A model generated the notes under the pieces. That model saw nothing but the letters and a program-made list of their open reading frames with translations, was not told the origin of the DNA and searched no databases. Positions 43,866 to 53,446 of a stretch of 64,000 bases of DNA are shown piece by piece. The stretch's first letter is position 1; every line of letters starts with the position of its first letter. Made by a program: the position numbers and the translations under genes. Source of the stretch: Phenylobacterium koreense (lineage in GTDB: Bacteria; Pseudomonadota; Alphaproteobacteria; Caulobacterales; Caulobacteraceae); NCBI RefSeq assembly GCF_040545335.1, contig NZ_JBEPLU010000004.1, positions 1-64,000 on the forward strand, written 5' to 3'.

Positions 43866-46322
43866 ATGTCCAAGGAACGACTTGTCGTCGTCGGCAACGG
43901 AATGGCCGGCTGTCGCGCCGTCCAGGAGATCCTCAAGCGCGATCCCGGCCGCTACGAGATCACCATCTTCGGCGCCGAGCCGCGAGTGAACTACGACCGC
44001 ATCATGCTCTCGCCGGTGCTGGCGGGAGAGAAGGCCTTCGCCGACATCGTCATCAATGACGAGGCCTGGTATCGCGACAACGCCATCACCCTGCACGCCG
44101 GGCGCGCCGTCCAGGCCATCGACCGCGAGGCCCGGGTAGTCCGCGCCGAGGGCGGGCTGGAGATCGGCTACGACCGGATGATCCTGGCCACGGGCTCCGA
44201 CCCGATCCGCCTGCCGCTGCCCGGAAGCGACCTTTCCGGCGTCGTCACCTTCCGTGACCTCGACGATGTGGACGCGATGATCGCCGCCTCCGCTCAGCCA
44301 GGCGCCAGGGCGGTGGTGATCGGCGGCGGCCTACTGGGGATCGAGGCCGCCTATGGCCTGGTGCGCCGGGGGATGGCCGCGACCGTCGTCCATCTGGTCG
44401 ACGTGCTGATGGAGCGTCAGCTCGACGCCTCGGCCGGCTTCCTCCTGGCCAGCGCCCTCGCCGACAAGGGCGTCGCCACCGAGCTCGGCGCCGTCTCCGA
44501 GGAGATCGTCGGCGAAGAAGGCAGGGTCGCCGGGCTGAAGCTGAAGGACGGCCGAACCCTGCCGTGCGACCTGCTGGTCATGGCCGTCGGCATCCGGCCC
44601 AACACCGCGCTCGGCAAGGCCGCCGGTCTCGAGGTCGGACGCGGGATCGTGGTCGACGACGCCATGCGCACGTCCGACCCGCGCATCTCGGCGGTGGGCG
44701 AGTGCGTCGAGCATCGCGGCCAGTGCTACGGCCTCGTCGCCCCCATCTGGGAGATGTGCAAGACGCTCGGCGCCGACATGACCGGCGGCTCGGCGGCCTA
44801 TGAGGGTTCGGTGCTCTCCACCCGCCTCAAGGTGTCGGGGGTCGACGTCTTCTCCGCCGGCAAGTTCTCAGGCGGGGAGGGGTGCGAAGACATCGTCTTC
44901 CGCGACGCCGGCCGCGGCGTCTACAAGCGCGTGGTCATCGAGGACGGCAAGGTCGCCGGCGCGGTGCTGTTCGGCGACGCCGCCGACGGCGCCTGGTACT
45001 TCGACCTCATGCGCCAGGCCGCGCAGGTCACCGACATCCGCGAGACGCTGATCTTCGGCCAGACGGTGACGGAGGGCCTTCGGGGCCTGGACCCTAGCGC
45101 GGCCGTTGCGGCTCTCGGCGACGACGCCGAGGTGTGCGGCTGCAACGGCGTGTGCAAGGGCGCGATCACCGAGGCCATCGCCGGGCAGGGCCTTTCGACC
45201 CTCGACGACGTGCGCGCGGTCACCAAGGCCTCGGCCTCCTGCGGCTCCTGCACGCCGTTGGTCGAGAAGCTTCTGGCCCTGACCCTTGGCGACGGCTTCA
45301 AGGCCCAGACCGGGCCCAAGCCGGTTTGCAGTTGCACCACCCACGGCCACGAGGTCGCGCGCAAGCGCATCGTCGCCGAGGGGCTGAAGTCCATGCCCGC
45401 GGTCATGCAGGCCCTGGAGTGGTCCACCCCCGACGGCTGCGCCTCCTGCCGTCCGGCCCTGAACTACTACCTGCTCTGCGCCTGGCCGGGCGAATACCAG
45501 GACGACAAGCAGTCGCGCTTCATCAACGAGCGCGTCCACGCCAACATCCAGAAGGACGGGACCTATTCGGTCGTCCCCCGCATGTGGGGCGGCATGACCA
45601 CCGCCGCCGAGCTGCGCGCCATCGCCGACGTGGTCGACAAGTTCGAGATCCCGACCGTGAAGGTCACCGGCGGCCAGCGCATCGACCTGCTGGGCGTGAA
45701 GAAGGACGACCTCCCCGCCGTCTGGGCCGACCTCAACGCCGCCGGCATGGTCTCGGGCCACGCCTACGCCAAGGGCCTGCGCACGGTGAAGACCTGCGTC
45801 GGCTCCGACTGGTGCCGGTTCGGGACCCAGGACTCCACGGGCCTCGGCATGCGGCTGGAAAAGTTCATGTGGGGCGCCTGGACGCCGGCCAAGGTCAAGC
45901 TCGCCGTCTCCGGCTGCCCGCGCAACTGCGCCGAGGCCACCTGCAAGGACATCGGCGTCATCTGCGTCGACAGCGGCTACGAGATCCATGTCGGCGGCGC
46001 CGCCGGCCTGCACATCCAGGGAACCGAGGTGCTGACCAAGGTGGCGACCGAAGAGGAGGCCATCTGGACCATCTGCGCGCTCACCCAGCTCTATCGCGAG
46101 CAGGGCTTCTACCTGGAGCGGATCTACAAGTGGATGGCCCGGGTCGGCCTCGACGCCATCAAGGCCGCCGTCCTCGATCCTGAGACCCGCAAGGCCCTCT
46201 ACGACCGCTTCGCCTACTCGCAGCGGTTCTTCCGCCTCGACCCCTGGGCCGAGCGGGTGGCCGGCCGCCACACCGACGAATTCAACCCCCTCAGCCGCCG
46301 CATGGAGTTCGCACCCGCATGA
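43866..46322 (+). CDS. nirB: assimilatory NAD(P)H nitrite reductase, large subunit
   Basis: An 818-residue protein. An N-terminal FAD/NAD(P) pyridine-nucleotide reductase module (VVVGNGMAGCRAVQEIL, VVIGGGLLGIEAAYGL) is followed by a BFD-like [2Fe-2S] region (CGCNGVCKGAI, then ASCGSCTPLVEKLL). A sulfite/nitrite reductase domain binds sirohaem and [4Fe-4S] through TCVGSDWCRFG and SGCPRNCAEATCKDIG. It reduces nitrite to ammonium with NirD. A 4-bp overlap couples it to nirD. Confidence 0.97.
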   Translation: MSKERLVVVGNGMAGCRAVQEILKRDPGRYEITIFGAEPRVNYDRIMLSPVLAGEKAFADIVINDEAWYRDNAITLHAGRAVQAIDREARVVRAEGGLEIGYDRMILATGSDPIRLPLPGSDLSGVVTFRDLDDVDAMIAASAQPGARAVVIGGGLLGIEAAYGLVRRGMAATVVHLVDVLMERQLDASAGFLLASALADKGVATELGAVSEEIVGEEGRVAGLKLKDGRTLPCDLLVMAVGIRPNTALGKAAGLEVGRGIVVDDAMRTSDPRISAVGECVEHRGQCYGLVAPIWEMCKTLGADMTGGSAAYEGSVLSTRLKVSGVDVFSAGKFSGGEGCEDIVFRDAGRGVYKRVVIEDGKVAGAVLFGDAADGAWYFDLMRQAAQVTDIRETLIFGQTVTEGLRGLDPSAAVAALGDDAEVCGCNGVCKGAITEAIAGQGLSTLDDVRAVTKASASCGSCTPLVEKLLALTLGDGFKAQTGPKPVCSCTTHGHEVARKRIVAEGLKSMPAVMQALEWSTPDGCASCRPALNYYLLCAWPGEYQDDKQSRFINERVHANIQKDGTYSVVPRMWGGMTTAAELRAIADVVDKFEIPTVKVTGGQRIDLLGVKKDDLPAVWADLNAAGMVSGHAYAKGLRTVKTCVGSDWCRFGTQDSTGLGMRLEKFMWGAWTPAKVKLAVSGCPRNCAEATCKDIGVICVDSGYEIHVGGAAGLHIQGTEVLTKVATEEEAIWTICALTQLYREQGFYLERIYKWMARVGLDAIKAAVLDPETRKALYDRFAYSQRFFRLDPWAERVAGRHTDEFNPLSRRMEFAPA

Positions 46323-46657
46323 ACGCGCTCGTCAAAGACCCGATGGTTTGGACCGACGTCGGCGCGGTCACGGACGTCCCCCTGCGCGGCGCCCGCCGCG
46401 TGCCGACGCCGGCCGGCGTGGTGGCGATCTTCCGTACCGGCGACGGGCGGGTGTTCGCCCTGAAGGACGCCTGCCCGCACAAGGGCGGCCCGCTCAGCCA
46501 GGGCATCGTCCACGGCCATGCGGTGACCTGCCCGCTGCACGCCTGGAACATCGACCTCGCCAGCGGCCAGGCCATGGGCGCGGACCGCGGCAAGGGCTGC
46601 ACGCCGGTGGTCCCGCTGGAGGTCCGTGAGGGCCGCATCCTGCTGGGCCGCACCTGA
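46319..46657 (+). CDS. nirD: assimilatory nitrite reductase, small (Rieske-type) subunit
   Basis: A 112-residue protein with the Rieske-like fold of NirD. Here the iron-sulfur ligands appear present: DACPHKGGPLSQG and TCPLHAWNIDLASG form the C-x-H and C-x2-H pattern, whereas classical enterobacterial NirD often lacks them. It partners NirB. nasA begins 2 bp after its stop. Confidence 0.95.
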   Translation: MNALVKDPMVWTDVGAVTDVPLRGARRVPTPAGVVAIFRTGDGRVFALKDACPHKGGPLSQGIVHGHAVTCPLHAWNIDLASGQAMGADRGKGCTPVVPLEVREGRILLGRT

Positions 46658-46659
46658 CC

Positions 46660-49314
46660 ATGGCCCCGCGGCGCAGCACCTGTCCCTACTGCGGGGTCGG
46701 CTGCGGCGTGGCCGGCCAGGCGTCGGGCCGCGACCTGACCCTCTCCGGCGACGCCGCCCACCCCGCCAATCTCGGGCGCCTGTGCTCCAAGGGCGGCGCG
46801 CTCGCCGCCACCGTGGGGCTCGAGGGCCGCCTGCTGCATCCCATGATCCGCGATCGCCGCGCCACCTGGGACGAGGCGACCGCCCTCGTGGCGCGGCGGT
46901 TCTCCGAGACCATCGCCCGGCACGGCCCGGGCTCGGTGGCCTTCTACGTCTCCGGCCAACTCCTGACCGAGGACTACTACGCCGCCAACAAGCTCATGAA
47001 GGGCTTCATCGGCTCGGCGAACATCGACACCAACTCCCGGCTCTGCATGGCTTCGGCCGTGGTGGCGCACAAGCTGGCCTTCGGGGCCGACCTGGTTCCC
47101 GGCTGCTACGAGGATCTGGAGCTGGCCGACCTCGTGGTCTTCGCCGGCCACAACGCGGCCTGGACCCACCCGGTCCTCTTCCGCCGCATGGAGGCCGCGC
47201 GCGCCAGGGGCCAGCGTCACCTGGTCATCGACCCACGCCGCACCGACACCGCCGAGGTCGCCGACCTGCACCTGCCCATCGCGCCGCAGATGGACGTACG
47301 GCTCTGGAACGGCCTGCTGGCCGACCTCATCGCCCGCGGCGTCATCGACCGCGGCTACATCGCCGCCCATGTCGCCGGCTTCGCCGAGGTCGAAGCCGAG
47401 CTCGCCCGGACCGACCAGTCGATCTCCGCCGTCGCCGCCGACTGCGGCCTCGCCGCGCGCGACGTCGAGCGGTTCTTCCAGCTCTTCGCGGAGACGCCCC
47501 GGACCGTGAGCCTCTTTTCCATGGGCTCGAACCAGTCGGCCCAGGGCGTCGCCAAGGGCCTGGCCATCATCAACGCCCACCTGGCCACGGGGCGGATCGG
47601 CAAGCCGGGCGCCTGCCCGTTCTCCATCACCGGCCAGCCCAACGCCATGGGTGGGCGCGAGACCGGCGGCATGGCCACCACGCTTGCCGGCCACATGGAC
47701 TTCGACGACGAGGCCCGCGCAAGGGTCGCCCGCTTCTGGGGCGCGCCGCACACGCCGTCCGGCCCCGGTCTCAAGGCCGTCGAGATGTTCGAGGCCGTCC
47801 ATGAGGGTAGGATCAAGGCCCTCTGGATCATGGCGACCAACCCGGCCGTCTCCATGCCCGACGCCGGCCGGGTGCGTGAGGCGCTGGAAACCTGTCCCTT
47901 CGTCGTCGTCTCCGACTGCATGGAAGCGACCGACACCCTGGACTACGCCCATGTGAAGCTTCCGGCCCTGGCCTGGGGCGAGAAGGACGGCGCGGTCACC
48001 AATTCGGAGCGCCGCATCTCGCGTCAGCGCGCGCTCTTCGAAGCCCCGGGCGAGGCCCGCGCCGACTGGCGCATCGTCGCCGATGTCGCCACCGCCATGG
48101 GGTTCGGCGACGCCTTCTCCTGGCGCGCCGCCGCCCAGGTGTTCCGCGAGTGGGCGCGCCTGACCGCCTATGAGAACGACGGCCGCCGCATCCTGAACCT
48201 TTCCGGCCTCGTCGGCCTGACGCCCGAAGGCTACGAGGCGCTGGAACCGGTCCAGTGGCCGGTGACCGCGGCCGGCGGCACGGCCAGGCTCTTCGCCAGC
48301 GGCAGGTTCCAGACCCCCGACGGCCGCGCCCGCATGGTCAGGGCCTCGGCGCAAGGCCCGGCCCAGCCGACCGGCGCGGCCTATCCCCTGGCGCTGAACA
48401 CCGGCCGCATCCGCGACCAGTGGCACACCCTGACCCGCACGGGCCTCGCCCCCGACCTCTGGCGTCACGCGCCCGAGCCCTTCGTGGAGGTTCATCCCGC
48501 CGACGCCGCGGCGGCGGGCCTCACCGACGGCGCCCTGACCCGCGTGCAGACGGCGCGGGGAGAGGCCGTCGCCCTGGCCCGCCTCACCGACCGCCAGCGC
48601 CCCGGCGCGATCTTCATGCCCATGCACTGGACGGCCGCCTACGCCCCAAGCGGCCGGGTCAATCCGCTGGTGGCCCCCAGCATCGACGCCCGGTCCGGCC
48701 AGCCCGAGTTCAAGCACACCCCGGCGCGGGTGCGGCCCTATCGCGAGACCTGGCGCGGCTTCCACATCTCCCGCCGGCCGTGGGCCCGGCCCGCCAGGCT
48801 CGACCTCGTCTGGCGGCGCATCCCCCAGGCCGGCTGCCACCTGCACGAGTTCGCCGGCCGCGGCGACGTCGAGGAACGCGAGGCCCTGCGCAAGCTCTTG
48901 CTGGCCGGGGTCTCAGGCGACGGTCTGCGCTTCGAGGACCCTGCCGCCGGCGCGTTGCGCGAAGCCTTCCTGGCAGGCGATCGCCTCGACCGCGTGCTCT
49001 TCACCACTGCTTCGGGGACGCTGCCGCCCAGGGACTGGCTGGTCGAGCTCTTCGCATCGGAGGCCCTGGGCGCCGGAGATCGGGCCGCCCTGCTGGTCGG
49101 CCGCGCTCCAGGCCGCCCCGCCGACGCCTCGCCCATCGTCTGCGCCTGCCGCAACGTGCGCGCCGCCGTCATCGGCAAGGCCGTCGCCGCCGGGGCTGCG
49201 AACGTCGACGCCGTGGCCGAAGTCACCGGAGCCGGGACCAACTGCGGCTCCTGTCGCCCGGAGATCGCCCGCCTGATCGCCCCTCGTCGCCTGGAGACCG
49301 CCGATGCTGCATGA
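46660..49314 (+). CDS. nasA: assimilatory nitrate reductase, catalytic molybdopterin subunit
   Basis: An 884-residue protein. An N-terminal [4Fe-4S] motif (CPYCGVGCGVAG, then GRLCSKGGA) precedes the molybdopterin domains (IDTNSRLCMASAVVAHKLAFGAD, NQSAQGVAKGLAIINAHLATGRIGKPGACPFSITGQPNAMGGRE). A dinucleotide-binding domain follows. The C-terminal 60 residues carry a BFD-type [2Fe-2S] site (CACRNV, then TNCGSCRPEI), an electron entry module common in alphaproteobacterial NasA. It reduces nitrate to nitrite in the cytoplasm. It overlaps cobA by 11 bp. Confidence 0.97.
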   Translation: MAPRRSTCPYCGVGCGVAGQASGRDLTLSGDAAHPANLGRLCSKGGALAATVGLEGRLLHPMIRDRRATWDEATALVARRFSETIARHGPGSVAFYVSGQLLTEDYYAANKLMKGFIGSANIDTNSRLCMASAVVAHKLAFGADLVPGCYEDLELADLVVFAGHNAAWTHPVLFRRMEAARARGQRHLVIDPRRTDTAEVADLHLPIAPQMDVRLWNGLLADLIARGVIDRGYIAAHVAGFAEVEAELARTDQSISAVAADCGLAARDVERFFQLFAETPRTVSLFSMGSNQSAQGVAKGLAIINAHLATGRIGKPGACPFSITGQPNAMGGRETGGMATTLAGHMDFDDEARARVARFWGAPHTPSGPGLKAVEMFEAVHEGRIKALWIMATNPAVSMPDAGRVREALETCPFVVVSDCMEATDTLDYAHVKLPALAWGEKDGAVTNSERRISRQRALFEAPGEARADWRIVADVATAMGFGDAFSWRAAAQVFREWARLTAYENDGRRILNLSGLVGLTPEGYEALEPVQWPVTAAGGTARLFASGRFQTPDGRARMVRASAQGPAQPTGAAYPLALNTGRIRDQWHTLTRTGLAPDLWRHAPEPFVEVHPADAAAAGLTDGALTRVQTARGEAVALARLTDRQRPGAIFMPMHWTAAYAPSGRVNPLVAPSIDARSGQPEFKHTPARVRPYRETWRGFHISRRPWARPARLDLVWRRIPQAGCHLHEFAGRGDVEEREALRKLLLAGVSGDGLRFEDPAAGALREAFLAGDRLDRVLFTTASGTLPPRDWLVELFASEALGAGDRAALLVGRAPGRPADASPIVCACRNVRAAVIGKAVAAGAANVDAVAEVTGAGTNCGSCRPEIARLIAPRRLETADAA

Positions 49315-50083
49315 GCCTGGAACCGTGAAGCTGGTGGGCGCCGGCCCCGGCGCCGCCGATCTCCTGACCCTGCGCGCCGCCCGACTCATCGAGGGGGCCG
49401 AGGCGCTGCTCTACGACGCCCTCGTCTGCGGCGAGGTCCTGGCCCTGGCGCCCGCCAACTGCCTGAAGATCCAGACCGGCAAGCGCGCTGGCAGGACCAG
49501 CATGAGCCAGGACACCATCAACCGCCTGATGCTGCGTCTGGCCCGGCGGGGGCTACGCGTGGTGCGCCTGAAAGGCGGCGATCCTGCCGTCTTCGGCCGG
49601 GTCGGGGAGGAGAGGGCGTTCCTCGCCGGCCATGGGATCGCCAGCGAGATCGTCCCCGGCGTGACCGCCGCCAGCGCCGCAGCCGCGCAGTTCGGCGCGC
49701 CCCTGACCCACCGCGGCGAGGCCCGGCGCTTGATGATCGCCACCGCGACCCTGCAGGGCGGCGCCCTGGCCGGGATCGACGATGCGCTGGCCGCCGACCG
49801 CGAGACCACCCTGGCGCTCTACATGGCGGGCCAGGCCTGCGGGCTCGTCATGGCCCGCCTGATCGCCGCCGGCCGCCCCGCGGCGACGCCTGCCATGGCG
49901 GTGGAGAACGCCGGCCGCCGCGACGCCCGCGCCATCGTCTCGGATCTGGCGGGCCTTCCCGGGGCGCTCGAGGAAGCGGCCTTCGATGGCCCGGTGGTGA
50001 TCATCGCCGGCGACATCGTGCGGCAGGCGGACCTGGCGTGCGGCGCGCCGAGCGCCGGCAGCCTCCGCAGCGGGGCCTGCTGA
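49304..50083 (+). CDS. cobA: uroporphyrinogen-III C-methyltransferase
   Basis: A 259-residue SUMT. VKLVGAGPGAADLLTLRAARLIEGAEALLYDALV, VRLKGGDPAVFGRVGEE (SAM-binding) and IVPGVTAASAAAAQFGAPLTHRG are all present. It methylates uroporphyrinogen III to precorrin-2, the route to sirohaem required by NirB, which explains its place at the end of the nitrate operon. It lacks the CysG dehydrogenase/chelatase part. Confidence 0.95.
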   Translation: MLHEPGTVKLVGAGPGAADLLTLRAARLIEGAEALLYDALVCGEVLALAPANCLKIQTGKRAGRTSMSQDTINRLMLRLARRGLRVVRLKGGDPAVFGRVGEERAFLAGHGIASEIVPGVTAASAAAAQFGAPLTHRGEARRLMIATATLQGGALAGIDDALAADRETTLALYMAGQACGLVMARLIAAGRPAATPAMAVENAGRRDARAIVSDLAGLPGALEEAAFDGPVVIIAGDIVRQADLACGAPSAGSLRSGAC

Positions 50084-50209
50084 ATTCCTTCTTCCATCGC
50101 CGCAATATCGGAACAGTGGCCGCAAGCTGCGAACGGTCCGCCGCAACCGGCCTCGGTAGGTTCTTCTTCGACGGCGACAACGCCGACCCTGAAGAAAAGG
50201 ACACCGATC

Positions 50210-51025
50210 ATGGGCAAGAAGACCATCCTCATCACTGGAGCCGGTTCTGGCTTTGGCAAAGGCGCTGCGATCGGCATGGCCAGGAACGGCCACGACATCA
50301 TCGCCACGGTTCACGTGGCCTCGCAGGTTACTCCGCTCCGCGAAGAGGTGGAGGCTCTGGGCCTGAGCGATCGGATCAAGGTCTACCGGCTGGACCTGAC
50401 CGACCAGTACGACATCCAGCAGGCCATCGGCCTCGACTTCGACATCCTCTGGAACAACGCCGGCATGGGCGAGGCCGGGCCCGTCTGGGAAATCCCCGTC
50501 GATCTGGTCCGGAAGAACTACGAAGTGAACGTCTTCCTGCCGCTGGTGCTGACCCAGGGTGTGGTTCAGCGCTGGGTCCGCGAAGGCAAGGCCCAGGGCA
50601 AGAAGGTGGTGTTCACCTCCTCGATGGGCGGCCTCTTCACTCCGGCCAACTGGGGGACCTACGTCTCGACCAAGCACGCCCTGGAAGCCTTCGCCGAGGC
50701 GATGCAGCAGGAACTGGCCTCCTACGGGATCAAGGTGCAGACCATCAATCCGGGCGCCTACTACACCGGCTACAACGAGACCATGGCCGACAATCCGTTC
50801 CGCTGGCTCGACGACAGCAAGAACTTCACCAAGCGCGCCGACCTGCGGAAGGGCTTCGACGATTTCTTCGCTACGCCCGAGGGAAAGATGGACCCGCAGG
50901 AGATGATCGACCGGATGATCGAAATCGTCCCGGCCGACACCGGCAAGTTCCGCAACGTGGTCCCGAAGAAGATCGAGGACATGCTGAAGGACCATCAACT
51001 GGCCGCCTGGGAAAACCAGATCTGA
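50210..51025 (+). CDS. short-chain dehydrogenase/reductase, copy B
   Basis: A 271-residue SDR, identical to copy A (16691-17503) apart from one inserted Thr after residue 4. About seven nucleotide substitutions separate the two genes, all in synonymous positions. It has the same TGAGSGFGKG, NNAG and YVSTK motifs. The identity stops at the gene edges: upstream leaders and downstream sequence differ. A diverged GlcG/HbpS gene follows 76 bp downstream. The ribosome site is AAAAGGA. The substrate is unknown. Confidence 0.92.
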   Translation: MGKKTILITGAGSGFGKGAAIGMARNGHDIIATVHVASQVTPLREEVEALGLSDRIKVYRLDLTDQYDIQQAIGLDFDILWNNAGMGEAGPVWEIPVDLVRKNYEVNVFLPLVLTQGVVQRWVREGKAQGKKVVFTSSMGGLFTPANWGTYVSTKHALEAFAEAMQQELASYGIKVQTINPGAYYTGYNETMADNPFRWLDDSKNFTKRADLRKGFDDFFATPEGKMDPQEMIDRMIEIVPADTGKFRNVVPKKIEDMLKDHQLAAWENQI

Positions 51026-51061
51026 CCGCCGCTCCGGCCGCGGCGCCCTCAACGGGCCGCT

Positions 51062-51081
51062 GCGGCCGGAGGCCGCCTCCG
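51062..51081 (+). promoter_or_regulatory. alternative hairpins between SDR copy B and GlcG paralogue
   Basis: GCGGCC-GGA-GGCCGC (51062-51076) and CGGAGG-CCG-CCTCCG (51067-51081) are two overlapping, mutually exclusive perfect hairpins just before the GlcG ribosome site. No T run follows. They may tune expression of the downstream gene; the role is a guess. Confidence 0.35.
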
Positions 51082-51101
51082 GAGCTCAAGGAACGATCGT
51101 G

Positions 51102-51509
51102 ATGAGCATCACCCAAGAACAGGCCGATGCGGTCCTCGCCGCCGGCCGACGAGCGGCCGAAACCCTCGGCGTGCCAATGAACATCGCCGTGCTCGACGCC
51201 GGCGTCCACCTGAAGGCCTTTGCGCGCATGGACGGGGCCCTGCTGGGCTCCATCGACATCGCTCTCGGCAAGGCGCGGACCTCGGCCCTGTTCGGCATGG
51301 CCACCGAGGCCATCGGCGAGTTCTCCAAGCCCGGCGGGACTTCGCCTGGCCTGGAGCAGACCAATGGCGGCCTGGTCGTCTTCGCCGGCGGGCTTCCGCT
51401 GCGCGCCGCTGACGGGACCTTGCTGGGCGCCGTCGGCGTCTCCGGCGGCGCCGTGGCCCAGGACCTGCAGGTCGCCACCGCCGCGGCCGCGGGCATGGCC
51501 GCATCCTGA
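51102..51509 (+). CDS. GlcG/HbpS-family (DUF336) protein, second paralogue
   Basis: A 135-residue protein. ATG 51102 follows AAGGAAC; GTG 51099 is an alternative. It carries the same fold blocks as the protein at 16245 (MNIAVLDAGVHLKAFARMDGALLGSIDIALGKA, PGLEQTNGGLVVFAGGLPLRAADGTLLGAVGVSGG) but is only moderately similar overall. It is probably co-transcribed with SDR copy B, suggesting the SDR and GlcG-type proteins act together. Confidence 0.85.
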   Translation: MSITQEQADAVLAAGRRAAETLGVPMNIAVLDAGVHLKAFARMDGALLGSIDIALGKARTSALFGMATEAIGEFSKPGGTSPGLEQTNGGLVVFAGGLPLRAADGTLLGAVGVSGGAVAQDLQVATAAAAGMAAS

Positions 51510-51621
51510 GCCTCGCGAGACGCCGACCGAACCCACGCGACGTCGCGACGTCGGGTTAGAATGGCGGTGGGCCTTCCGGCCCGCCGTCACTATTCAGCGC
51601 TCAGCGAAGCCTAGTCGACGC

Positions 51622-52368
51622 TCACCAGGGATATGCCCCGTCGGGGCCAGTGAAATTCCCGGTAGGGCTTTCGGTGTCGAGGGCCGCAAGCACAAGCGGC
51701 CGGGCTCCGGTCTCGACGCTGTCGGTCCCCTGGAAATCGTTGATGGCGGTCGCTGTGTAGCTCGGACTGACCGCCCGAACCTTGACGCCGGCGTCCTCAA
51801 GCTCGATCGCAAGCGCCATGGTCATGGCGTTGAGGGCCGTCTTTGACGCCGAATAGGTCACGCCGTAGTGCGGACGGAAGGGGAAATCGGGGTCGGAGTT
51901 GAGCGTCAGTGAAGCCACCCCGCTTGAGACATTCACGATGCGTCCTGCGGAGGACAATCGGATCAGCGGCAGCATCGCCTGCGTCACGGCGAGCGCGCCG
52001 AAGACGTTCGTCTCGAAGACCGCGCGGACTTCGTCCAGCGGCGCGACGCTCGCCGCGCTCGCGGCGATGATTTCCTGACCTGACGCATACCGGCCCGATT
52101 GCGAGATCGCGGCGTTGTTGACCAGGAGATCGAGCCGGCCGAATTCCGCGGCGACGCGTTCCGCCGCCTTCGCTATGCTGGCGGCGTCCGTGACATCGAG
52201 CTGAATAGCGACGGCGCCGTCCCCGATCTCCTCGGCGGCCTTTTGTCCGTTCGAAAAGTCCCTTGATCCAAGAAGAACTGTGTAACCGTGTCCGGCCAGT
52301 TCCTTTGCGACCTGCTTTCCGAGCCCTTTATTCGCCCCGGTGACCAGGGCCACCATCTTCTCCTGCAT
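51622..52368 (-). CDS. short-chain dehydrogenase/reductase, carbonyl-reductase-like
   Basis: A 248-residue SDR: TGANKGLGKQVAKEL (cofactor loop), NNAAIS, NVSSGVAS with the catalytic Ser, and YSASK. The TGANKGLG loop and the VNNAAI motif are typical of NADPH carbonyl reductase-like SDRs. It is unrelated in detail to the twin SDRs nearby. A LysR gene lies directly upstream on the same strand. An inverted pair TAGGTA (52384-52389) and TACCTA (52425-52430) in the promoter gap could be a regulator site. Confidence 0.9.
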   Translation of the reverse strand: MQEKMVALVTGANKGLGKQVAKELAGHGYTVLLGSRDFSNGQKAAEEIGDGAVAIQLDVTDAASIAKAAERVAAEFGRLDLLVNNAAISQSGRYASGQEIIAASAASVAPLDEVRAVFETNVFGALAVTQAMLPLIRLSSAGRIVNVSSGVASLTLNSDPDFPFRPHYGVTYSASKTALNAMTMALAIELEDAGVKVRAVSPSYTATAINDFQGTDSVETGARPLVLAALDTESPTGNFTGPDGAYPW

Positions 52369-52481
52369 TCTTTTTGCTCCGCTTAGGTATCCGCTCTCGC
52401 AGTTCGCGCGAGCGCTTCGCCACGTACCTATGAAGAGCCAGAGAGTGCGGAAGGCCGAAGCCGGGACTAGCCGCTATTCCC

Positions 52482-53396
52482 TTATGGAATAGGTTGCCGG
52501 AGCCGGACGCTGGGCTGCTTGTGCAGGCACTGCGCGATGAAATCGCTCACGATCCTGGCCCGTTGCGGAATTCGATTACTGCCGTAGATCACATGAATGG
52601 GGACCGGTTCGGGAACAAAGCCCGCCAGCAACTCGACCACCGCTCCAGATCGAAGTTCCGCCTCAAACAGAGCGCGTGCGCTTTGCGCGATCCCAAGGCC
52701 TGCAAGAACGGCGGCGTGCACGTCGGCTGGATCGTTGCAGCTGAATCTCCCCGAGGTTGGCGTCACCACCTCTCGCTCGCTGTGCTGAAAACGCCAGGCG
52801 CCGACCGCGCCGAGATATCGATTCGCCAGGAGGTGGTGCGCGTCCAGATCGGATGGCGTCAGCGGCGCGCCGTGGCGCGCCAGATATTCAGGACTGGCGA
52901 CTGTCGCAATCTGCAGGCTTCCGATCCTGCGCGACAACAGCCCGGAGCTATCAAGATTGCCGATGCGAATGGCCAGGTCGACGCCCTCCTGCACCAGGTC
53001 GGCGTATCGCTCGGAGACGACGAATTCGACGGCGATGCCGGGGAAGCGGAGGAAGAACTCGGGGAGCTCAGGCACGATCATCATGCCGGTCAGGATCGGT
53101 GGCGTCGCCACTCTGACGGCCCCGCTCGGCTGCTCATGAGCGTTGGCGACCCGGCTCTCGGCGTCGTCCAACTCACCCAGTATGCGAACCGCGGCCTCGT
53201 AAAAATCGGCGCCGGCCGGAGTGAGGCGAAGCCGGCGGGAGGTTCGATTGAGTAGCTGCGCTCCAAGCCGCCGCTCAAGGGCTGCGACCTGCTTGCTGAC
53301 GGTCGGCTGCCCAACGCCAAGCTCGCGGGCGGCTTGGGAGAAGCTCCCGCTCTCAACGACACGAACGAAAAACTGTAACGCCGCTATCCGGTCCAT
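52482..53396 (-). CDS. LysR-family transcriptional regulator
   Basis: A 304-residue protein. The winged helix is MDRIAALQFFVRVVESGSFSQAARELGVGQPTVSKQVAALERRLG at residues 1-45; the substrate domain follows from about 90. The order and style (GAVRVATPPILTG, LVQEGVDLAIRIGNLDSSGL) are of the large single-gene LysR group that controls a neighbouring oxidoreductase. The SDR downstream is the likely target. The start at 53396 matches the family N-terminus exactly. Confidence 0.92.
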   Translation of the reverse strand: MDRIAALQFFVRVVESGSFSQAARELGVGQPTVSKQVAALERRLGAQLLNRTSRRLRLTPAGADFYEAAVRILGELDDAESRVANAHEQPSGAVRVATPPILTGMMIVPELPEFFLRFPGIAVEFVVSERYADLVQEGVDLAIRIGNLDSSGLLSRRIGSLQIATVASPEYLARHGAPLTPSDLDAHHLLANRYLGAVGAWRFQHSEREVVTPTSGRFSCNDPADVHAAVLAGLGIAQSARALFEAELRSGAVVELLAGFVPEPVPIHVIYGSNRIPQRARIVSDFIAQCLHKQPSVRLRQPIP

Positions 53397-53446
53397 TCCT
53401 TGAGAGAATAGAAGGGGCGAGCCTTGTTGCCAACGCGAGCGCCGCT

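Noticed and set aside
46291..48846. An 851-residue open frame antisense to nirD and nasA
   Set aside because: Same cause: the sense strand encodes clear NirD and NasA with all metal motifs.
52474..52492. CTATTCC-N5-GGAATAG hairpin at the end of the LysR gene as a terminator
   Set aside because: The stem overlaps the stop codon, is only 7 bp, and has no T run on the transcribed side, so it is weak evidence.
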